Made by a program: the position numbers and the translations under genes. Source: Rostratula benghalensis (lineage: Eukaryota > Chordata > Aves > Charadriiformes > Rostratulidae). From it: DNA of 64,000 bases. Numbering within the stretch: the stretch's first letter is position 1; each line of letters opens with the position of its first letter. The notes under the pieces were generated by a model, which searched no databases, was not told the origin of the DNA, and was given only the letters and a program-made list of their open reading frames with translations. The stretch covers positions 413,617 to 477,616 of the forward strand of contig VXAI01000116.1 of the NCBI GenBank assembly GCA_013399305.1. Reading direction: 5' to 3'. Below are positions 13,861-28,700 of this stretch, one piece after another.

Positions 13861-14403
13861 ACTTCGTAAGTAGGCAGGGGACATACAGGGCAGGGAGTTC
13901 TTTTTTGTTAATGACCTTGTATTGTGTGTTGTTCCAAGTTCTCTTAAGAAACATTTCTCTAACATATTTTAAATTTAGTGGCAGATGATACTACCTATAA
14001 TTAGTTAATTCCTGGAGATGTTTAGAAGAGACATCAGTTATCTTCCAACTGCTATTATATTTCCATAGCTGACACATAAATATTCTCCTGTTTCATGCTT
14101 TTTCCCAGAACACCTTAAATTCAAGATTGCAACAAACAACATGGAAGAGAAAAATTGGCCAGACATCTTTTCTGATCAAGTGTGTTCCACAAAACAGTTA
14201 GAAACAGTTTCAATATACATATTCTACCTATGTATCTTGGTAATATGCACTTGGAAAAATACATACTTTCAGTGAAATACCAAAGACAAGCACAAGATTA
14301 AAGATACAAAAGCCACATGTATTCAGATGTACGACAAAATTAATAACTATTACAGAAAAAAGAGAAAAAATTGTGAGAGTATCTGTGGTGATTGACTGAG
14401 TAT

Positions 14404-14468
14404 TAAAAAAAAAACCAACAAAACCCAAACAAAACATCAAACAAAAACCCCAACAACTAAAACCAACC
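14404..14468. repeat. A/C-rich low-complexity tract
   Basis: A 10-base A run followed by imperfect aaaccc and aaacaa units, nearly devoid of G and T. Same class as the tract at 7136. Confidence 0.85.
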
Positions 14469-17400
14469 AGTCACGTATTAGTTACATTCACTTTCTGTAC
14501 AGGTGACTTGTCTGCTTTTAATAGACCTGCCATTTGTAATTAGAAAGGTTTTATCCAATGTCCTCTGCTCTGCAAAACCAAGACTCTATTATTGGAACCT
14601 CTCTTAAAACATATCAGGTAGAGTTTAAGTATGACATAAAAACCTGAATTCCGTACGACACTAGAATAGTGTTCCCAAACTTTAAGATACACATACTGGA
14701 ACTAATATAGAGCTTTGTCTTCCTTTCAGTTGAAGTAGAAGTAACAAAAGATTCTTCCTGCTATCTTTATGAAATTACATGGAAACTTCAATAAAAATTT
14801 ATTGATCCTAAGAGCAGTTTGGCCAGTACTGTGCAAACCTAGGACAGCCTCTTTGCAGGTAGTTTCCCACTGATATTTGCAGGCCTTTCAGATCGTTCAA
14901 GCAGGGGCAAAATTTTCTTATTAATTTGCTAAATCAACAGGTCTTCTAAAATAGCATTGTTAGGAGAGTTATAACAAGAAACAGCTTAGCAACAGGGGAA
15001 AAGAAATGGTGATAGCCATTCTGCTTGTGTACATTTTCTCATGTATGTATATTCTTGCCAGCTCATGGAAAAACTAGCTGAGAGAGTTGAACCCCACAGG
15101 AGATGCAAATGGCTCTTTATTTAGTTATTTGGTGAAACAAAAAGAAATTCTGCCTATGGACAGAAAAGTGGATTTTGTTCTTTATTTTCCACTTTTTGAA
15201 GATGAAATCTCCCATGTAAGAAATGTAGAAATCAATGCTACATTTCTTGCTTATAGAGTCATCAATGAACTAGCACACACACAATTGCCAAAACCTAGAT
15301 TAAACATTGTAAATGACCACAGCATTTTCTTTCTGGAGCTAAAGCTATGATGTGATCTACAACCATTTTTCCCTTATTTGGAAACTGCAGGGTTCATACT
15401 CCGGGCACAGTAAAAACACAACACAGGGCTATCAAGCAAAAGTAATCCTCTTTATTTCAAAACAGATGACTAGCTATTTGCGTGGTTAAGAATACCAGAG
15501 TTTTCCCTGGGTAATCCGCTAGCCAGTCTGGCCTACTGCCTCCACCTCCCCTCCCCCTATCTTCCCACTGCAACTCTAGGTCATTCTTGGATTAAAAACA
15601 AGAAATCCACCCTTACTGAAATTTTCTTTAATACCTTCACAACTTAAACACAAATGCAAAACTATCACCTAGGCCTTTACAACTAATTCATTTTTTTCTT
15701 TCATTAGCTTTTTTTTTCAATTATATTTTCATATAATGTGGTAAATATTCAATATTGTAAACTTTTGATGTAAGGTAGTTCAAGTTTTGCAACTATTAGA
15801 TTTCTGCACTTCCTGTGAGAATAATTACGATTTCTGCAAATATAAACTTAGTAGCAAGATATCTGCTGCAAAAAACTGCAAAAACTTGAGGGAACCTCCT
15901 CATCCCTTTGTGAACTGTAAACGGCTGGCACCACCCAGGAGAATGGGTAACGCTGGTTGTCAAAGAAGCTGGGCCATACCAACAAGGTAAGAATTCAGCT
16001 CTTCACAGGAGCCACATCTCCCAGCAAGGCCCTAAGAACTGTTTAAAACTTCTGTTTACCAGAGCAGGCTCCTGAGGACATAGTGGTAGACACAGCTTGC
16101 TGGCTCTGTTGTGAGGACTTTGCAAAGGACTCCCAATTTTCGCATTCATTACAATGAATGAGATCTAGCAAACACAACTGTAAATAGCCAAATGTTCCTG
16201 GTGTGACAGTGTTGGAACTCACTGTAGGCAGGTAAAATAACTCTCTCTTTGGCAGCTTTACAAGTTTTAAAGTTGTATGTTGGAGTATACAGTAGTTGCA
16301 TGAAGCAGGAAGAAATTAACAGGCTTAGAAGTCAGTATTATGACACGAGCCATCAGATAGGTGGTTTGGGATAAGAATTAATTCTAAGATAAATGGTAAG
16401 TGCTGGTAGCAATATTTTTGCCATCAGTGATATACATATACTTTTTATTTTTTTTAATAAAAATAATGATGTGAAAGAAAAGATGCCCCAGAAAGGGAAA
16501 ACTTCATCAAAATCTCTTTCTGAAGTAAAACTAAATAGAAGAAAAAATGAAAAATTTAAAGGCACACAAATTAAATTTCTGAGAAATGTCATGCTTACTA
16601 GCAATAGTACTCTTTTTTAAGAAAATAAGTATATACAGCTATTAACCCCATTTTAAAACATAACCCACACTGAGAAATTACTGGCAAGATATCTTTTATA
16701 AGGCTGTGCTAATACAGATCTCTGGTAACAGCCTCACACAGGCTGTCACTGCTATTCTCTGATGTAGGAGGGAGACAAGTATGTGAGGCAGCACAGACTG
16801 GCAGAGCAGGCTATACACACTACACTTGCCAAGATGCCTGAAGTATGGAGCAAAACTGTGCCATTCAGCCAAATATGGAGTCTGTGGAAGTCTAGCAGCA
16901 ATAAACAGTGACACCTAAGGGAAGGAGTGAACATTTCCAAGGGAAATAAACATTCATGCAACAGAAGAAAAAGCAGCTTTCCAAGCCCCCTCAAAATTAC
17001 CTTTATGATTCCCAGGAAAAAAATTGCCCTTTTAGAAGGGCAAGTTGGCTAACACACTACCTGCCCAGAATAGGAAATCTGGCAGAAAACATTGCTTCAG
17101 TCATTAGAAAGGCCTCTAGTCACCCAAAAGTTCAAGGCAGTTCCATTATCACCAAGGGCAACTTCATCCACCTTTGTCCTCCATGTAGAGCTTAAAAAAA
17201 GCCTTTCATCCAAGAAAATTTCTATGTCCAGAACATTAGAAGTAATACAATGGAATAACGTCAGTATTATGATAAATACCACAAGAATTCCACAGCTAAC
17301 AAGCTCCTCCATAAAGGTCAAACAAATCCATCCTCTCTGTAGAAAAAAATATTTACTCCTCTAGAAGAACACTGGGTTTGTAGCTTCATCTTGCATAGAA

Positions 17401-20400
17401 ACAAGAAAGTTTACACATCCTGTAGACCATCTAGGTGCTAGCAGGGAAGAGGTATATTTTCTGTTCTGATGTTTTATGGCCTACACTTCCTCAGGAGCAT
17501 ACTTCTCACTAATTTTCTGCTCTGCAGCTCTGATTATCAGCATATCCCCACATTTGTTCAGTTCAGCAACCATAATGCTTAAAGATGCTGTCATCTGAAA
17601 TAGAATACTGTAATGGCAAAAAAATTACGTAAATTTACCAGAGGATAAGAGACAAAAATCTGCCTGTCTTTCTTGCATTAATACCTCTGAATGTAATTTT
17701 AGCTTGAGAAATTTGTTGATGATATGTTAGATACTTTAACTGAGCATAAGACCTCAGAAAACACTGCAGAATTCAACCTTAAGTTACAGCCTCAGCATTC
17801 TGAGACATCTTCTGTATCTTACTGTGTCATGTTCTTGTTTGTCCATGTCCCACAATATAGCATCTGTGTGTTTCTCTATCTTAATGTCACCAAATGCTAG
17901 TTTACACAGAAGGGCTTGCTTAGGTTCTAGCAGCTTACAAAAATTATTCTGCAATCTTCAATATCTAAGAACATAAAAATAGTCCATTTATTCTCTCCAG
18001 TACTGATGTTATACCAGTAGATGCTTAGATATCTAGGGAAGAGCACATAAGAACAGAGCAAACGTGTAGTGATGTACTCCAGTACTTCTCCAGCTTCCAG
18101 TGGTCTGTGATTTGGGGAATTAACTTCATCAGCTAGAATTCTTATCATTGGGTTTTATTTTATTACTTTTAACAGGCACAAATCTTTTGGCATGTGCAAC
18201 ATTCTTCACCAGCAAACTCCACAGTTCAGATGCACACTATGTGAACACATTTGTTTGTTTATTTTGTTTTGAAGCTCCAGATAGTTCCTTTTAATGCCCT
18301 TCTTTCATAGACCAGAAAAGACTACAATCACTTGGATAGATCCTACTATATTCTCCAGCTGCAGACTTTCAGACTGTAGTCATTAGGTCTGTAGTCATTT
18401 CTTATGTGGAAGTCATTTTGTAACATCAGTCTTCCCTGTTTCTCTTTCTGCTGTTGACATCTGAGATCAGGAAAGTTATGGTATTTGTTTTGCTCTCTGT
18501 GCCCCCGTTATCATTCTTAACACCTATATGCTCTTTGGTAATCACTGCAGAGCACTAAACTTACATTTCCATAAAAATAACTACTCATAACTGCAATATT
18601 TCTTTCCTGACTGGTAACAGCTAATTCAGAACTCACATATATAAAGTTAAGAATTGCTTTCTTCATCTGTGTTGCTTTACTTTTCTCTACAGTGAATTTA
18701 ATCTGCCATTTTATTACTCAGTGTCATGAGAGTTTTCTTTTGTACTGCTTAGCACAGCTTAATGCCATCAGCAAAAGTTGACACCTCCCTCTACTCTTTT
18801 TCCTAGCGTGTTTACATTCAATAGCATGGGCCTTAATGCAGATCTCAGTGGAATTTGCCTTGTGAAAATCCTACACTGAAGAAAACCGAACATTTGTTTC
18901 TACATTCTGTTTCCTATCTTTTCAACTGTTACTAATCTATATGAAGACCTTTCCTTTTATCCCATGGCAGTTTGGTTTCTTTATGTATTTTGTGGGGTTT
19001 TTGAAGGCTTTCTAAAGTCAACATCAATTAGCTCACCTTTGTCAATCACACAACAGTGATTCCTTCAGGGAACTACAGCAGAGCTGCAAGACATGACTGA
19101 ACCCTGCAGAAGCTACACTAACCCTTCCTGAATACAACATATTTATCTACAACTTCACGACCCTCTACAGACATCAGACTCACCAGTCAGGAATTTCCCA
19201 CATCTTTTCCAAAGTCCTTTTAAAAACTGGTAACTCATTTTCTGCATTCTCTGGTACAGAGACATTTCTAAGTGATAGTTTCTGTAACACAAGTAATGGT
19301 TCAGCACTAAGTAACAACCTCCAGCTGTTTGTGCACCTCTCATCTGTATTTCACACATCACCTTTTTCAGAATGTCCAGTAACTTTTGCTTTCCATCCTC
19401 TAAATAATGCCTAGAATCCAGGAATTAGCAACAATTTCATATTAAAACCTTTCTGTTGTGGTTGTTTAATTCTTTCTTTTCCTACATGACGCAGGCCTTC
19501 TCCTATATGAAGAGGGCTGACTGATCAAAGTGTCTATCGTGTACACAGCAGGTGAATTACAAACAGAAACATCAACCTTTTGATGTTCATTCAAATCCTG
19601 ACCTCAACTACAGGATGGTTCTGAACACCTAAACAGCATTTGCAGTAATAAACATCACATAAACAGTGATCAGTATCCATCTGCAAGAGAATTTGCATGC
19701 AGATAACTCAGCAATGATAAAAAGATAACTATTAGGAACTATTCGTCTGATCAGTTGTGAAGTGCAGGTCTCTTCCCATTTTAATAGTTAAGAAAATCTA
19801 AGGGAGAAGAGCAGAAAATTTTCAGTGATTTTTAGGCATCAAGTGCTCTATTTTGTGCACTTGAAATCCCATGTCCTGTCAATAATCCTCATTACTGAAA
19901 TAAAGAATTTAAAAATCAGTAAGCTGCTATGTATTCCATATGTCAAATGGTAAGTTTACCATCTATTATAAACAAACGAAAGTGATATCCATGTAGCTCA
20001 TTGAATTCTTATGCATTTTTTACCCCCTTATATAACCAACCCATCTCTTGTGTGTTCTTCTAATAGTCTGACTCACTCAGCTTGTCAGTAAAGTGTTTCT
20101 AAATTCCTTCTCCACAGGCTTCCTCCCAATCCAGTTCTCCAAGGTATACATAACTGAAGCAAGCCAATATAAGAACCACTATCAGATCAAAATTTAACAG
20201 TATTCTAGGGAAAGGAAATAAGAATTGCAATAAATCATCAAGATGGAAAGATTTTTTTCCACCTAAGAAAGTAATCTTAGGTAGAACCTAATCTAAGAAA
20301 GTAATTTTCTTCCTCAACATGAGTATCCTACTTACAAACTACCTTCTTAATTTGGCTTTCAAGTAGCCAAACACCAAAACTATGATGTGTGTTGTGTGCA

Positions 20401-20877
20401 GCAACTATGTTCAGAGACATTTGGAGATTCAGTAAAATTATGGTATTAAAGAAGCTGGACTTTCTACATGGAATAGTAAAGCAATTAAAGCCAATTTTAG
20501 AAGCATATCTAAGTTGATGTCTTCTCTTTCACTTGCAGAACACAGATACCCAGGGAAGAGGACTGATTTACAGAATACAAAAGTTCATTGGACTAAATTA
20601 AACTAGTTTGACTGAGAGTCTAAAAACTGTATGAGTATGTTTTAAATGATAAAATTGTTCACACAGATTAAAAGAACAGTTTTGTTAATCCAGGTTATGG
20701 GTATAATATTATAATACAAAGAAGTTTCCTGTAGGGATTTTAATGAATAATTGTATAAAATATTATAGAAAATTGTATCTTAGTTATAAACAGGATTGCT
20801 ATAAAGTCTGTTCTTATAAGTGGTATAGGAACTAGAATAACTGTAGAACCACATTGCTTTCACCTTTATCCAAATCT

Positions 20878-20907
20878 NNNNNNNNNNNNNNNNNNNNNNN
20901 NNNNNNN
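20878..20907. other. Assembly gap (30 N)
   Basis: Thirty consecutive N. The right flank goes almost at once into a T-rich run (20920-20944), which probably stopped the assembler. The true missing length cannot be judged from the sequence. Confidence 0.99.
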
Positions 20908-23900
20908 CAATAATCAATATTTTTTATTTTTTTTTTTTTTTTTTACGATTCATGGATGAGAATGAAGATAAGTCATCACAAGGGAGTCCACAAAGCAGAG
21001 TAATTGCACTTTTTGGTATCAAATTTTCTGTCTAACTTAGAAGTTTAGGATTTGACAGGTATGTCCCTAATCAAGTGCCCACAGTTAAATGAGTCTAATC
21101 TGCTCTATACTACAGCCATCTTTTCCCAGCCTCCTACTCATCAACACACAATGGTGTAAGAAGACAGTTCTTTTCAGAATGAAGTAATTTCTGAGGTACT
21201 GTGCCCTTTTCTGTAGAAATGCTAGGAACATAAATTGAACCTGTTTAGAAAGGACTCCCTAAGGTAAAGTCTCTCATGCTCCCACCTCTCATGTTTCTTT
21301 ATCCTCTGATAACAGCTGAAAGAGGTAGTGAAGACTTGTGAATGTCCAGTGGGTAACATTCAACCAAATCCCCTTTCCTGGGAAATTTAGTTGCAACCAA
21401 CTATCCCCTTTTGCCTGCAAATTTCCAGACACAATAAAGAAAAAGTAAAGTGACTGTTTACAGGGTAGAGATGCTAAAACACACTCCTTTAAGAGAGTAA
21501 ATCGGTGCTGACAGTGTCCCATTTAATTGGAACTTTTGTGAAATTAAACAAAAGAAAGCTTAGGCTTAACATGTTTATTTGGCTGCAATTTAAAGAAACT
21601 CATTTTTCAACTGTTCTGCTAATTTGTATAGAATTTATTTCACTCCTCAAACACGCAAAAAAATTCATTAGTTTTTTTGGGGGTGAGGTAGAAATTTAGA
21701 AAAGAAAATGTGTCAACCCATTCAAGTTGCTATCTGTCCTCACAGATTTTCCTAAACTGTAAAGCCAAGAACTTTTCCACTGAGCACTATCCGCTCAGAA
21801 AGCAAGAAAGAAGACAGATGTCAAAACAAATCTAGCAGAGTGGTTCACAATGTAATGCAACTGTCTAACCAGGTAAAACATTAATGCTGTGTAGAAGGTC
21901 TGCATTTGGATCTCGCTATTCTCTGCATTGTAAAAACTTGCTCTTTTTATGGTGCTCATTCTGTAATCCACTCCCCCAAGCACATCAGCTTTCTAAGAGA
22001 GGCTTTCCAGAGTTGTCCATTCACATCCTCAGGACAGTCCCTCACCCTGCAGTTTTTGCAATGGTTTAGCCTCTCCCCACTAAGGTTTACATAACCCTGT
22101 CCATAGCACCGATATGACAAATTCAGAATTGTAATATGTGATAATGATCACCCTTGTCATCGCACAATCCTGACTTGTCTTACCTTAGCACTTGCTGACA
22201 CAATGCCAACATCTGATCTGTTCAGCTTGAAAACTAACTTAGACAGCAAGAGCAAACTGGAATACTCAAACCAGTCACTACACTTTTCCTGCAGCTATAT
22301 AACCTTATAATCCCTGCTTGCCTGACCATAACACTACTGCCTGTAGCAAATAGATAAAAATGAAGGAGAATGAGATGAAGGAGAGAAAGGAAGGAGATGA
22401 AGGAGGAAGGAAGAAAAACATGGAACAAATCCAATATAGAGTACCAGAGGCAGATTCAACAGGATTCAGTTGATAGAGATGTAGCAATAGGTGTCTGATG
22501 ATAAGCAGTTGCTCTTTTAATTCAATAGAAGTCAACCCACAGCTCCTGCTAGCTTTTAGGATCAGCTGAGGACAAGTTCCCAGCTCCATTACTTAGCACA
22601 GCATAGACAGTTCATCCAAAGGAATAACTAATTCTCCCTATAGGCTATAGGCAGGGAGTCTTGGTCTGAAGTGCTCCTATTAATCCCCAGGTGGAGCTTA
22701 AACAGCTCTCCTAAATTATAAAATACATAAAAGGATTGCATTCTATTCTTGACCTTTTATCCTCCCCTGGAGTGAGCTCTTGCAGTACAGTAGCTGTCCA
22801 TCTGCCTCGTTAACACCCTCTATGTTTCAGTAACATACAATATTAAAGCTATTCAGTGTCAGGCAGTGTAGATCTCACCTAATTTAACACCCTGTACAAA
22901 AAGCAGCAAGCTATTATTATAAATGGCAAATACACTTGAATACATTTCAAGGGAAAAAAAATACAGACCTATGATTAACTGACTAACCATGCCCCAACTA
23001 TGCAGTCAATTACTAGTATCTTTTTATTTCATTTGGGTTTTAAGCACAAAATAGTGACGTTAGCAACCTCCATTCAGACTCACTAGATTAACTTCTAATC
23101 AGAATGCTAGTCGTTTGGAAATACTTACTTCCATTGACATGTCAAAAAAAAAAAAAAGGCATTTCTTTAATTTCTCATTTAATTTTGACAAAAATTAAAT
23201 GGAACATTTTTTGAACACTCCTTTGAAAGCAGGGATATTATTAGCTGTATATAAAAATTTCTGGAAAAGAATACAAGGAATAGGAAGCAATCAGGGACTA
23301 ATCAGGAACCTAAGACTAAACCAAAATTGAGTAATGGAAGTAACAGAATACAAATATATAGACTGTGTTACTGCAGCAAAGAAAAGGGCAGCCAAATGCA
23401 GAATGAATTAGTGCAGTCAAATCAGTTAAGATAAAATTGGATGGGTTATAACAAATCATGGAAAGAATACACCTGGACACAACGGACTTAATAAATGAGG
23501 AGGCTGCTGAAATTAATGAAGCACATCAAATGGTTGAGATATTACCCTACTTAATAAACACATGTCTTCTGTGAGGCAAGTTAAGAATAGAACTGGCAAG
23601 TCATCAAGTGGGTAGAGATATCTAAAGCATTGTATTGACTGTAGGTAAGAGAGGACTTTTAAGCATGACCATACATACCTAAGAACTTCTCAACTCAGGA
23701 CACAGGTATTATATATTTTTCAAGACATGCATGCCTCGAGAGATACCAAGTTACAAGAGGATAGAAAGGCAAATATGTTTTAATAAATACAAAAAGATAT
23801 CTTGTGATTTTTTCTGTAAATTCAGCTCCTTTTACTGGCCAAATAATGGAACTAAACCATTTCCTGTGCAGGAGGTAAACGAGCTGTGACCTAGAAACAT

Positions 23901-25659
23901 CACAGGTTCTAAATCGTACCAAATCATCCCTTAAACCATATCTTAAAAAAAAAAACCAAAATGGGAGGGGTTCAATAGGAAATGGAATTTTTGAAAATAT
24001 TTAATAGAATATTTTGGGGTTTCAATTCATATGTGCATGATAATATTGTGTTAAGTCACCAGAAAATAAAAATCTAGATGAGGGAAAGAAAAAGACTAAT
24101 GGCCATATTCATTAGTGATTTGCCTGAACTGTTTCACCTTTTGAAAATCAATTGATGGAAAGAAAATAAAGAATATTGACAAAACTTCTGTTCATTGACC
24201 TGAGGAGGGGTATCAGGAAACGCAAGCATTATATTTCCCCTTAAATGTTTGCCTAATTATAGGAAGCATAAACCTGACTTCCTCCTGACAAACATGATGT
24301 ATTCTACAAGTCTTGCCATTAATGAGTTGGCAGGGAAGTAAAACAGCACAATTATAATTACCAGAAGAAAAGAAATTTGCAAATATTGCAAATATCAGAA
24401 AGAACAAAATAGAAGGGCAGGAGACAGATAGTTCAGGAGCAGAAGGAAGAAACTGAAAAATCCTGGAAGGAAATTTAAGCCATCTTTCACAACTCTGATG
24501 CCATAGAAAAAATGTTGCTGAAAAAACTAAAAAGGTGAGTAGCAGATATTACAGTTACTTCCTCATCTATTTTTCTGGCATCCTTTGCCCTGATTCTGCT
24601 ACTCAAAATACCTCACATCTGCCACAATCCCTGTATTTCATACCTAGCCCCCGAATTCTGTGCCAGTTGATATGCCTGCCCTGGCCTTGCTCTGCCAATC
24701 CACTCTAGAAGGGTGAAATGTGAGTTAGAACAAGGCAGAAGGTATAACAATATTTCTCTATTCTTGTCATTGACTGATGTTATGATCTTAATCAAATTGC
24801 ATTCTGTGGATTTCCTCATCTCTGCAACAGGACTGAAAACTAGCAAAGCAAGAAGGGCTTTCAGATAGTGTTTTGGGAATTAACTGCTACATGTAGAAGA
24901 CTTACACCTTACATCAGCAGTACTGTAGGAACCCAGAGAACTAACCTTTTGCCCATTCAACACATGCATCTCAGCTTTCAGCATGGGGATTCTTTTTTGG
25001 GTTTAGATGCCTGTTCAACCATTGTCACTAATGTGCACTGTTCAAGTCTCCTTATTTATTCATCCATGTTCACAGAGAAGACTAAAATCAACACAGCTAG
25101 AATATGACCTTTTTGTTCCAGTTCATATAAATAATGTCATGAGATCATATTTCTGCTCTCCCTGATCTGAATAGTTTCATGAACTGAACAGAAATAGAAG
25201 CTTTCAGAACTTTTGCAGTCACAAACACAGCATCTCCCCTAAGTGGCTAAAAAGCCAAAAAGGCCAATTCAACCTCTGAGTAGCAAGAGTGCTAGAAAAA
25301 GCAAATCTGACCTATTTACTGAACGAAAAGGATACTAGCAGTACTTGGTATCCCCATTGATACTGTTAGGAAATGTAAGATTTCTTTTTTACTTCCTTCA
25401 CATCTTCAAGAACAGAAGAAAAAATAAAATCATTTTACCCTAGTACTGAAGTAAACCACTCCTGTCTGGAGTTTTTATTTTACCCCAAAAGATCAAAATT
25501 CTTTACAGGTATTTATGCAAGAACTATCTCTGCTTCACAGATGGAGTATGTGAAACAGATTCTGGTGACTTGTTTAGCAGCTTTACATCAAAGGAATGTT
25601 GGAACTCTAATTCTGGCTGTGTAAATCTCTGCTGCGTGATATTGACAAAGTTGGATTTA
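20908..25659. other. Intergenic DNA, no gene seen
   Basis: Contains a T-rich run next to the gap (20920-20944) and a purine-rich stretch at 22362-22418. No coding or RNA gene is supportable. Confidence 0.5.
22362..22418 (+). repeat. Purine-rich (GGA/GAA) tract
   Basis: About 57 bases made almost wholly of A and G, with gaagga, gagaaagg and aggaggaagg units broken by a few T. The complementary strand is polypyrimidine; the reverse frame reads only Ser/Phe/Leu repeats. Confidence 0.75.
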
Positions 25660-25750
25660 ACTTTGAAGCTGGTCCTGCTTTGAATGGGAGGTTGGTCAAA
25701 ATGACCTCCAGACATCTATTCCAATCTACTTCCAATTCTATGATTCTAAT
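25660..25750 (+). mobile_element. CR1 LINE 3' tail fragment
   Basis: Matches the CR1 3' end in layout: a 'tcctgctttgaatgggaggttgg' segment, then 'atgacctcc', a 'ccaatctacttcc' region and the terminal 'attctatgattct'. Only the 3' untranslated end is present, which is typical of 5'-truncated CR1 insertions. Confidence 0.82.
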
Positions 25751-28700
25751 TTGCTTTGTATCTTTCAGCTTTCCAGCCTGAACTTCATAAATCACTATGC
25801 AGACCTTGCAACCCAGATACAACACATTGCTAGGCTCTGCACAAAGTCAGTGCTTAATCAGGAACTGACTAGGACAGAGAATTTTAAATAGCAAAATCTA
25901 GCCCTGAGCATTTCAGCATCACGTATTTGTGGAATGACAACTGAATACCATTACAAGTTTTAAAATAAGTGCTAGCACATAGCACATCCCTCCACAGCAC
26001 GGAATAGCCAGCTGTTCTCAATTAGAAGAAAGCACTCCTTGACTTCACTAAATGTAAATAAGGGTATCTGATTTCTGAATTATATGTTCAGCAAAAGATC
26101 CCAAATCTAATTTTAAAATATCAATTTCATAAAAGAATTCTAAGTTTCTCCACTAGTACTGACAGGGAGAGATCTCTCATATGCTGCAGTTTTGTTTGGA
26201 TGTCTGTCAGCATTCTATCATAAAGTAGTTTGTTTTGTCTCCTCTAGGAAAACAACTTGAAAGCCTAGAAAATATTAGTTCAGAGACAGGGTAAAATGGA
26301 TATATATATTAAAGCAAAGATGCAGGTGGCCTTGTAGTAGGTAGTTTGACTGAAAAAGCTGAGAAAAGACCCAAGTACCGAGTTAGGCAACCAGCAGCAT
26401 TATAAAAACCTCAAAAATAAAATCACTTTTAATTCAACTAATACTTTGCAAATCAATACACAGGATGACTGATAGCAGTGTCTTTTTGATATCACATTGC
26501 TCCAAGTGGTTTTTACTGCAGCTCTGTAAAATTATGACTTTTTTTTAAAGACCAACTCTTACTAGTTATTTTGCAAGTCTCCTGATTTTTTGTTGATGTA
26601 GCTGTGTTTTCATAATTATCTTGCTTACTTTTTAGCAGGGACAACATGTCTTCTGATTTGTCTAATGCCAGGGGGTTGGTTTGCTGGCCATACTCTAGCA
26701 CCAACCTTCTTGTTCTGTTGCTGCTTTCTCTGCAACATTTGCAAGAGATTCTTAAATTCTTGCAACTGCATTTTTAAAGCTGTTCTAATTGTTTTAATTT
26801 TAACTTACTTCCAAATGAATTTTTAGAAATGTTAATGTAAATTGCCATTTTTGTATCTTAACTGCACTACCATTACCTAAAAAGCAGATAGTAATTTATT
26901 TGATTCTTTTGGATCTTTGCATTTTTAACCTTCTATTTCAGTACTGCTTGTTTCTTGCAGATTTATTTTCTCTTAGAGGTTCAACAAACTTTTTAACCAC
27001 AAAACTAAACCATAAAGCTTGCTTTTGATGAGACAAAAAAGAAGCTTGGGATCTGTGGAGTATTTCCCCATTTACAGCTAAAAATCAATTACAGGTCATC
27101 ATGGCTTTGAACATATGATCTTTCAAACTTGGGTGCACTAGATTAGTTACCACCACCTACAATCCTCCCCTCTGTGAAAAGTGATTTCCCCACAACAATC
27201 AATAAAAGTAAATCTGTAAAACTACTCAAGTGTCATAGTTCAGAGTCTGCTGCGGTTGATTAATTCTTCAGCATAGTACCACAGCTAGTATGTTACACAG
27301 GGAACAGGGGGAGCTGAAGAGATGACAGGAAAAGTAACCTTCTGCAGGGACAAAGACAAAAAGGGAAGTAGCAGCTTCTCTCAGTAAAGCTGAGAGAACC
27401 TGTCTGTCAGAGCCTTTGCATGTTTTTTTAAAACATACACAATCACTGTTTCCTCTGAGAAGAGGAACAAGGCCCAGGCACACAGGGTTATCTCTCCAGC
27501 AACATACCTCTGGCTTCTTTACAGAAGCAATTGTCTTGTGCCACTGCCTCTAGGGTCTCATTCAAGAGGAACTATTAACATCCTTTGTGCTTTTCTTTTT
27601 TTTTTTTTTTTTTTTAAATAATACTTATTTGCCCTCCACTTTCCATCAGAGAAAAAAACAGCCAGAAGACCAATGGCCTACAAGGGTGAGCCTTCATTTT
27701 TGCTAACTTCAGCTATCAGAGAGAGGTTTTAGGTTTTTTTACTTTTAATTGTCTGCCTCTTTACCCTTCCAAAGATCCAGAACAACTGCTGCAGTGGATC
27801 AGCACCAGGCTGACTCGAGTGCCTGGACTGCAAGTTTTCCCTTCAAGAACTGTGATCAAAACTAAATGCAGTGATTCATGCTAGGATGGGTTTTTCTGGG
27901 GTGGTGGTAGGGGAGTTCTTTTGGTTTGGGGTGGTGTTTGTTGTGTGTTTGGATTCTTTTTTTTTTCATATGTAAGTAGAAACAGCAGGAATAAATCATA
28001 ATCCAGGCAAAACTGTTTTCAATTGAATGAAAGATTTATGGTCAAGTATTTTTTACTTATGTCATTCCAGTTACTTCAAATTCTGGGGGCTAGGATGTAC
28101 TCTGCCCATTTCTGTCTTATTCTTTTCTGAATTTCTGGACTATATTTTAGTTCACACCAAGCATTTTATTCTGTTTTCCTGCCTGGGTTCCAACTAAGCA
28201 TTCTGATGTGTTCAACAGAAACACCCTGATGTACTTGACACTCACCGTAAAGTATTAGCACCTGAGACATTTAGAGTTTATTGTCTCCGTTCTTCACATT
28301 GTACCATCCATCCTCAAAATATTTGTGGCTGTTATGTTTGAGCATACAGTATTTACAAAATACCATAAAAGCATCCGCATGTTCTTCAGCTTCAGCCCAT
28401 AAAATAGCTGTTCTCTAAGGACTTCATACCACTTCTCAGTCTTCTCATTAAGAGCTTCATCTTGAAACATAGCCCCCACCCCAATGGTGCAAATCACTAA
28501 CATTTTTTCCTCCTAGCAATGCTTAACTACTATTTCCATTCAGTCCTTCACTTAACTTGCTGAATGTAGTATGAATTCTAAAGATGGACCAAATCACTTG
28601 TTTTATTTTCCTGTTGGTCTGATGCAATTGCAAGTAGTTCATGGTATGTAAAGATGTAAAGATGAACAGTGGCTTGGAGAAAGAAGATAGGAGTTCTAGC

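Larger units (their letters stand above)
9056..20877. other. Intergenic DNA, no gene seen
   Basis: About 11.8 kb without a supportable gene. The longest open frames (111-112 codons, at 11736-12071 and 12613-12951) show no domain, are composed of low-information Leu/Ser/Phe-rich sequence, and have no splice or homology support. Low-complexity tracts at 13770-13860 and 14404-14468 are listed separately. A possible LTR remnant around 15391-15600 is given as a finding only. Confidence 0.5.
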
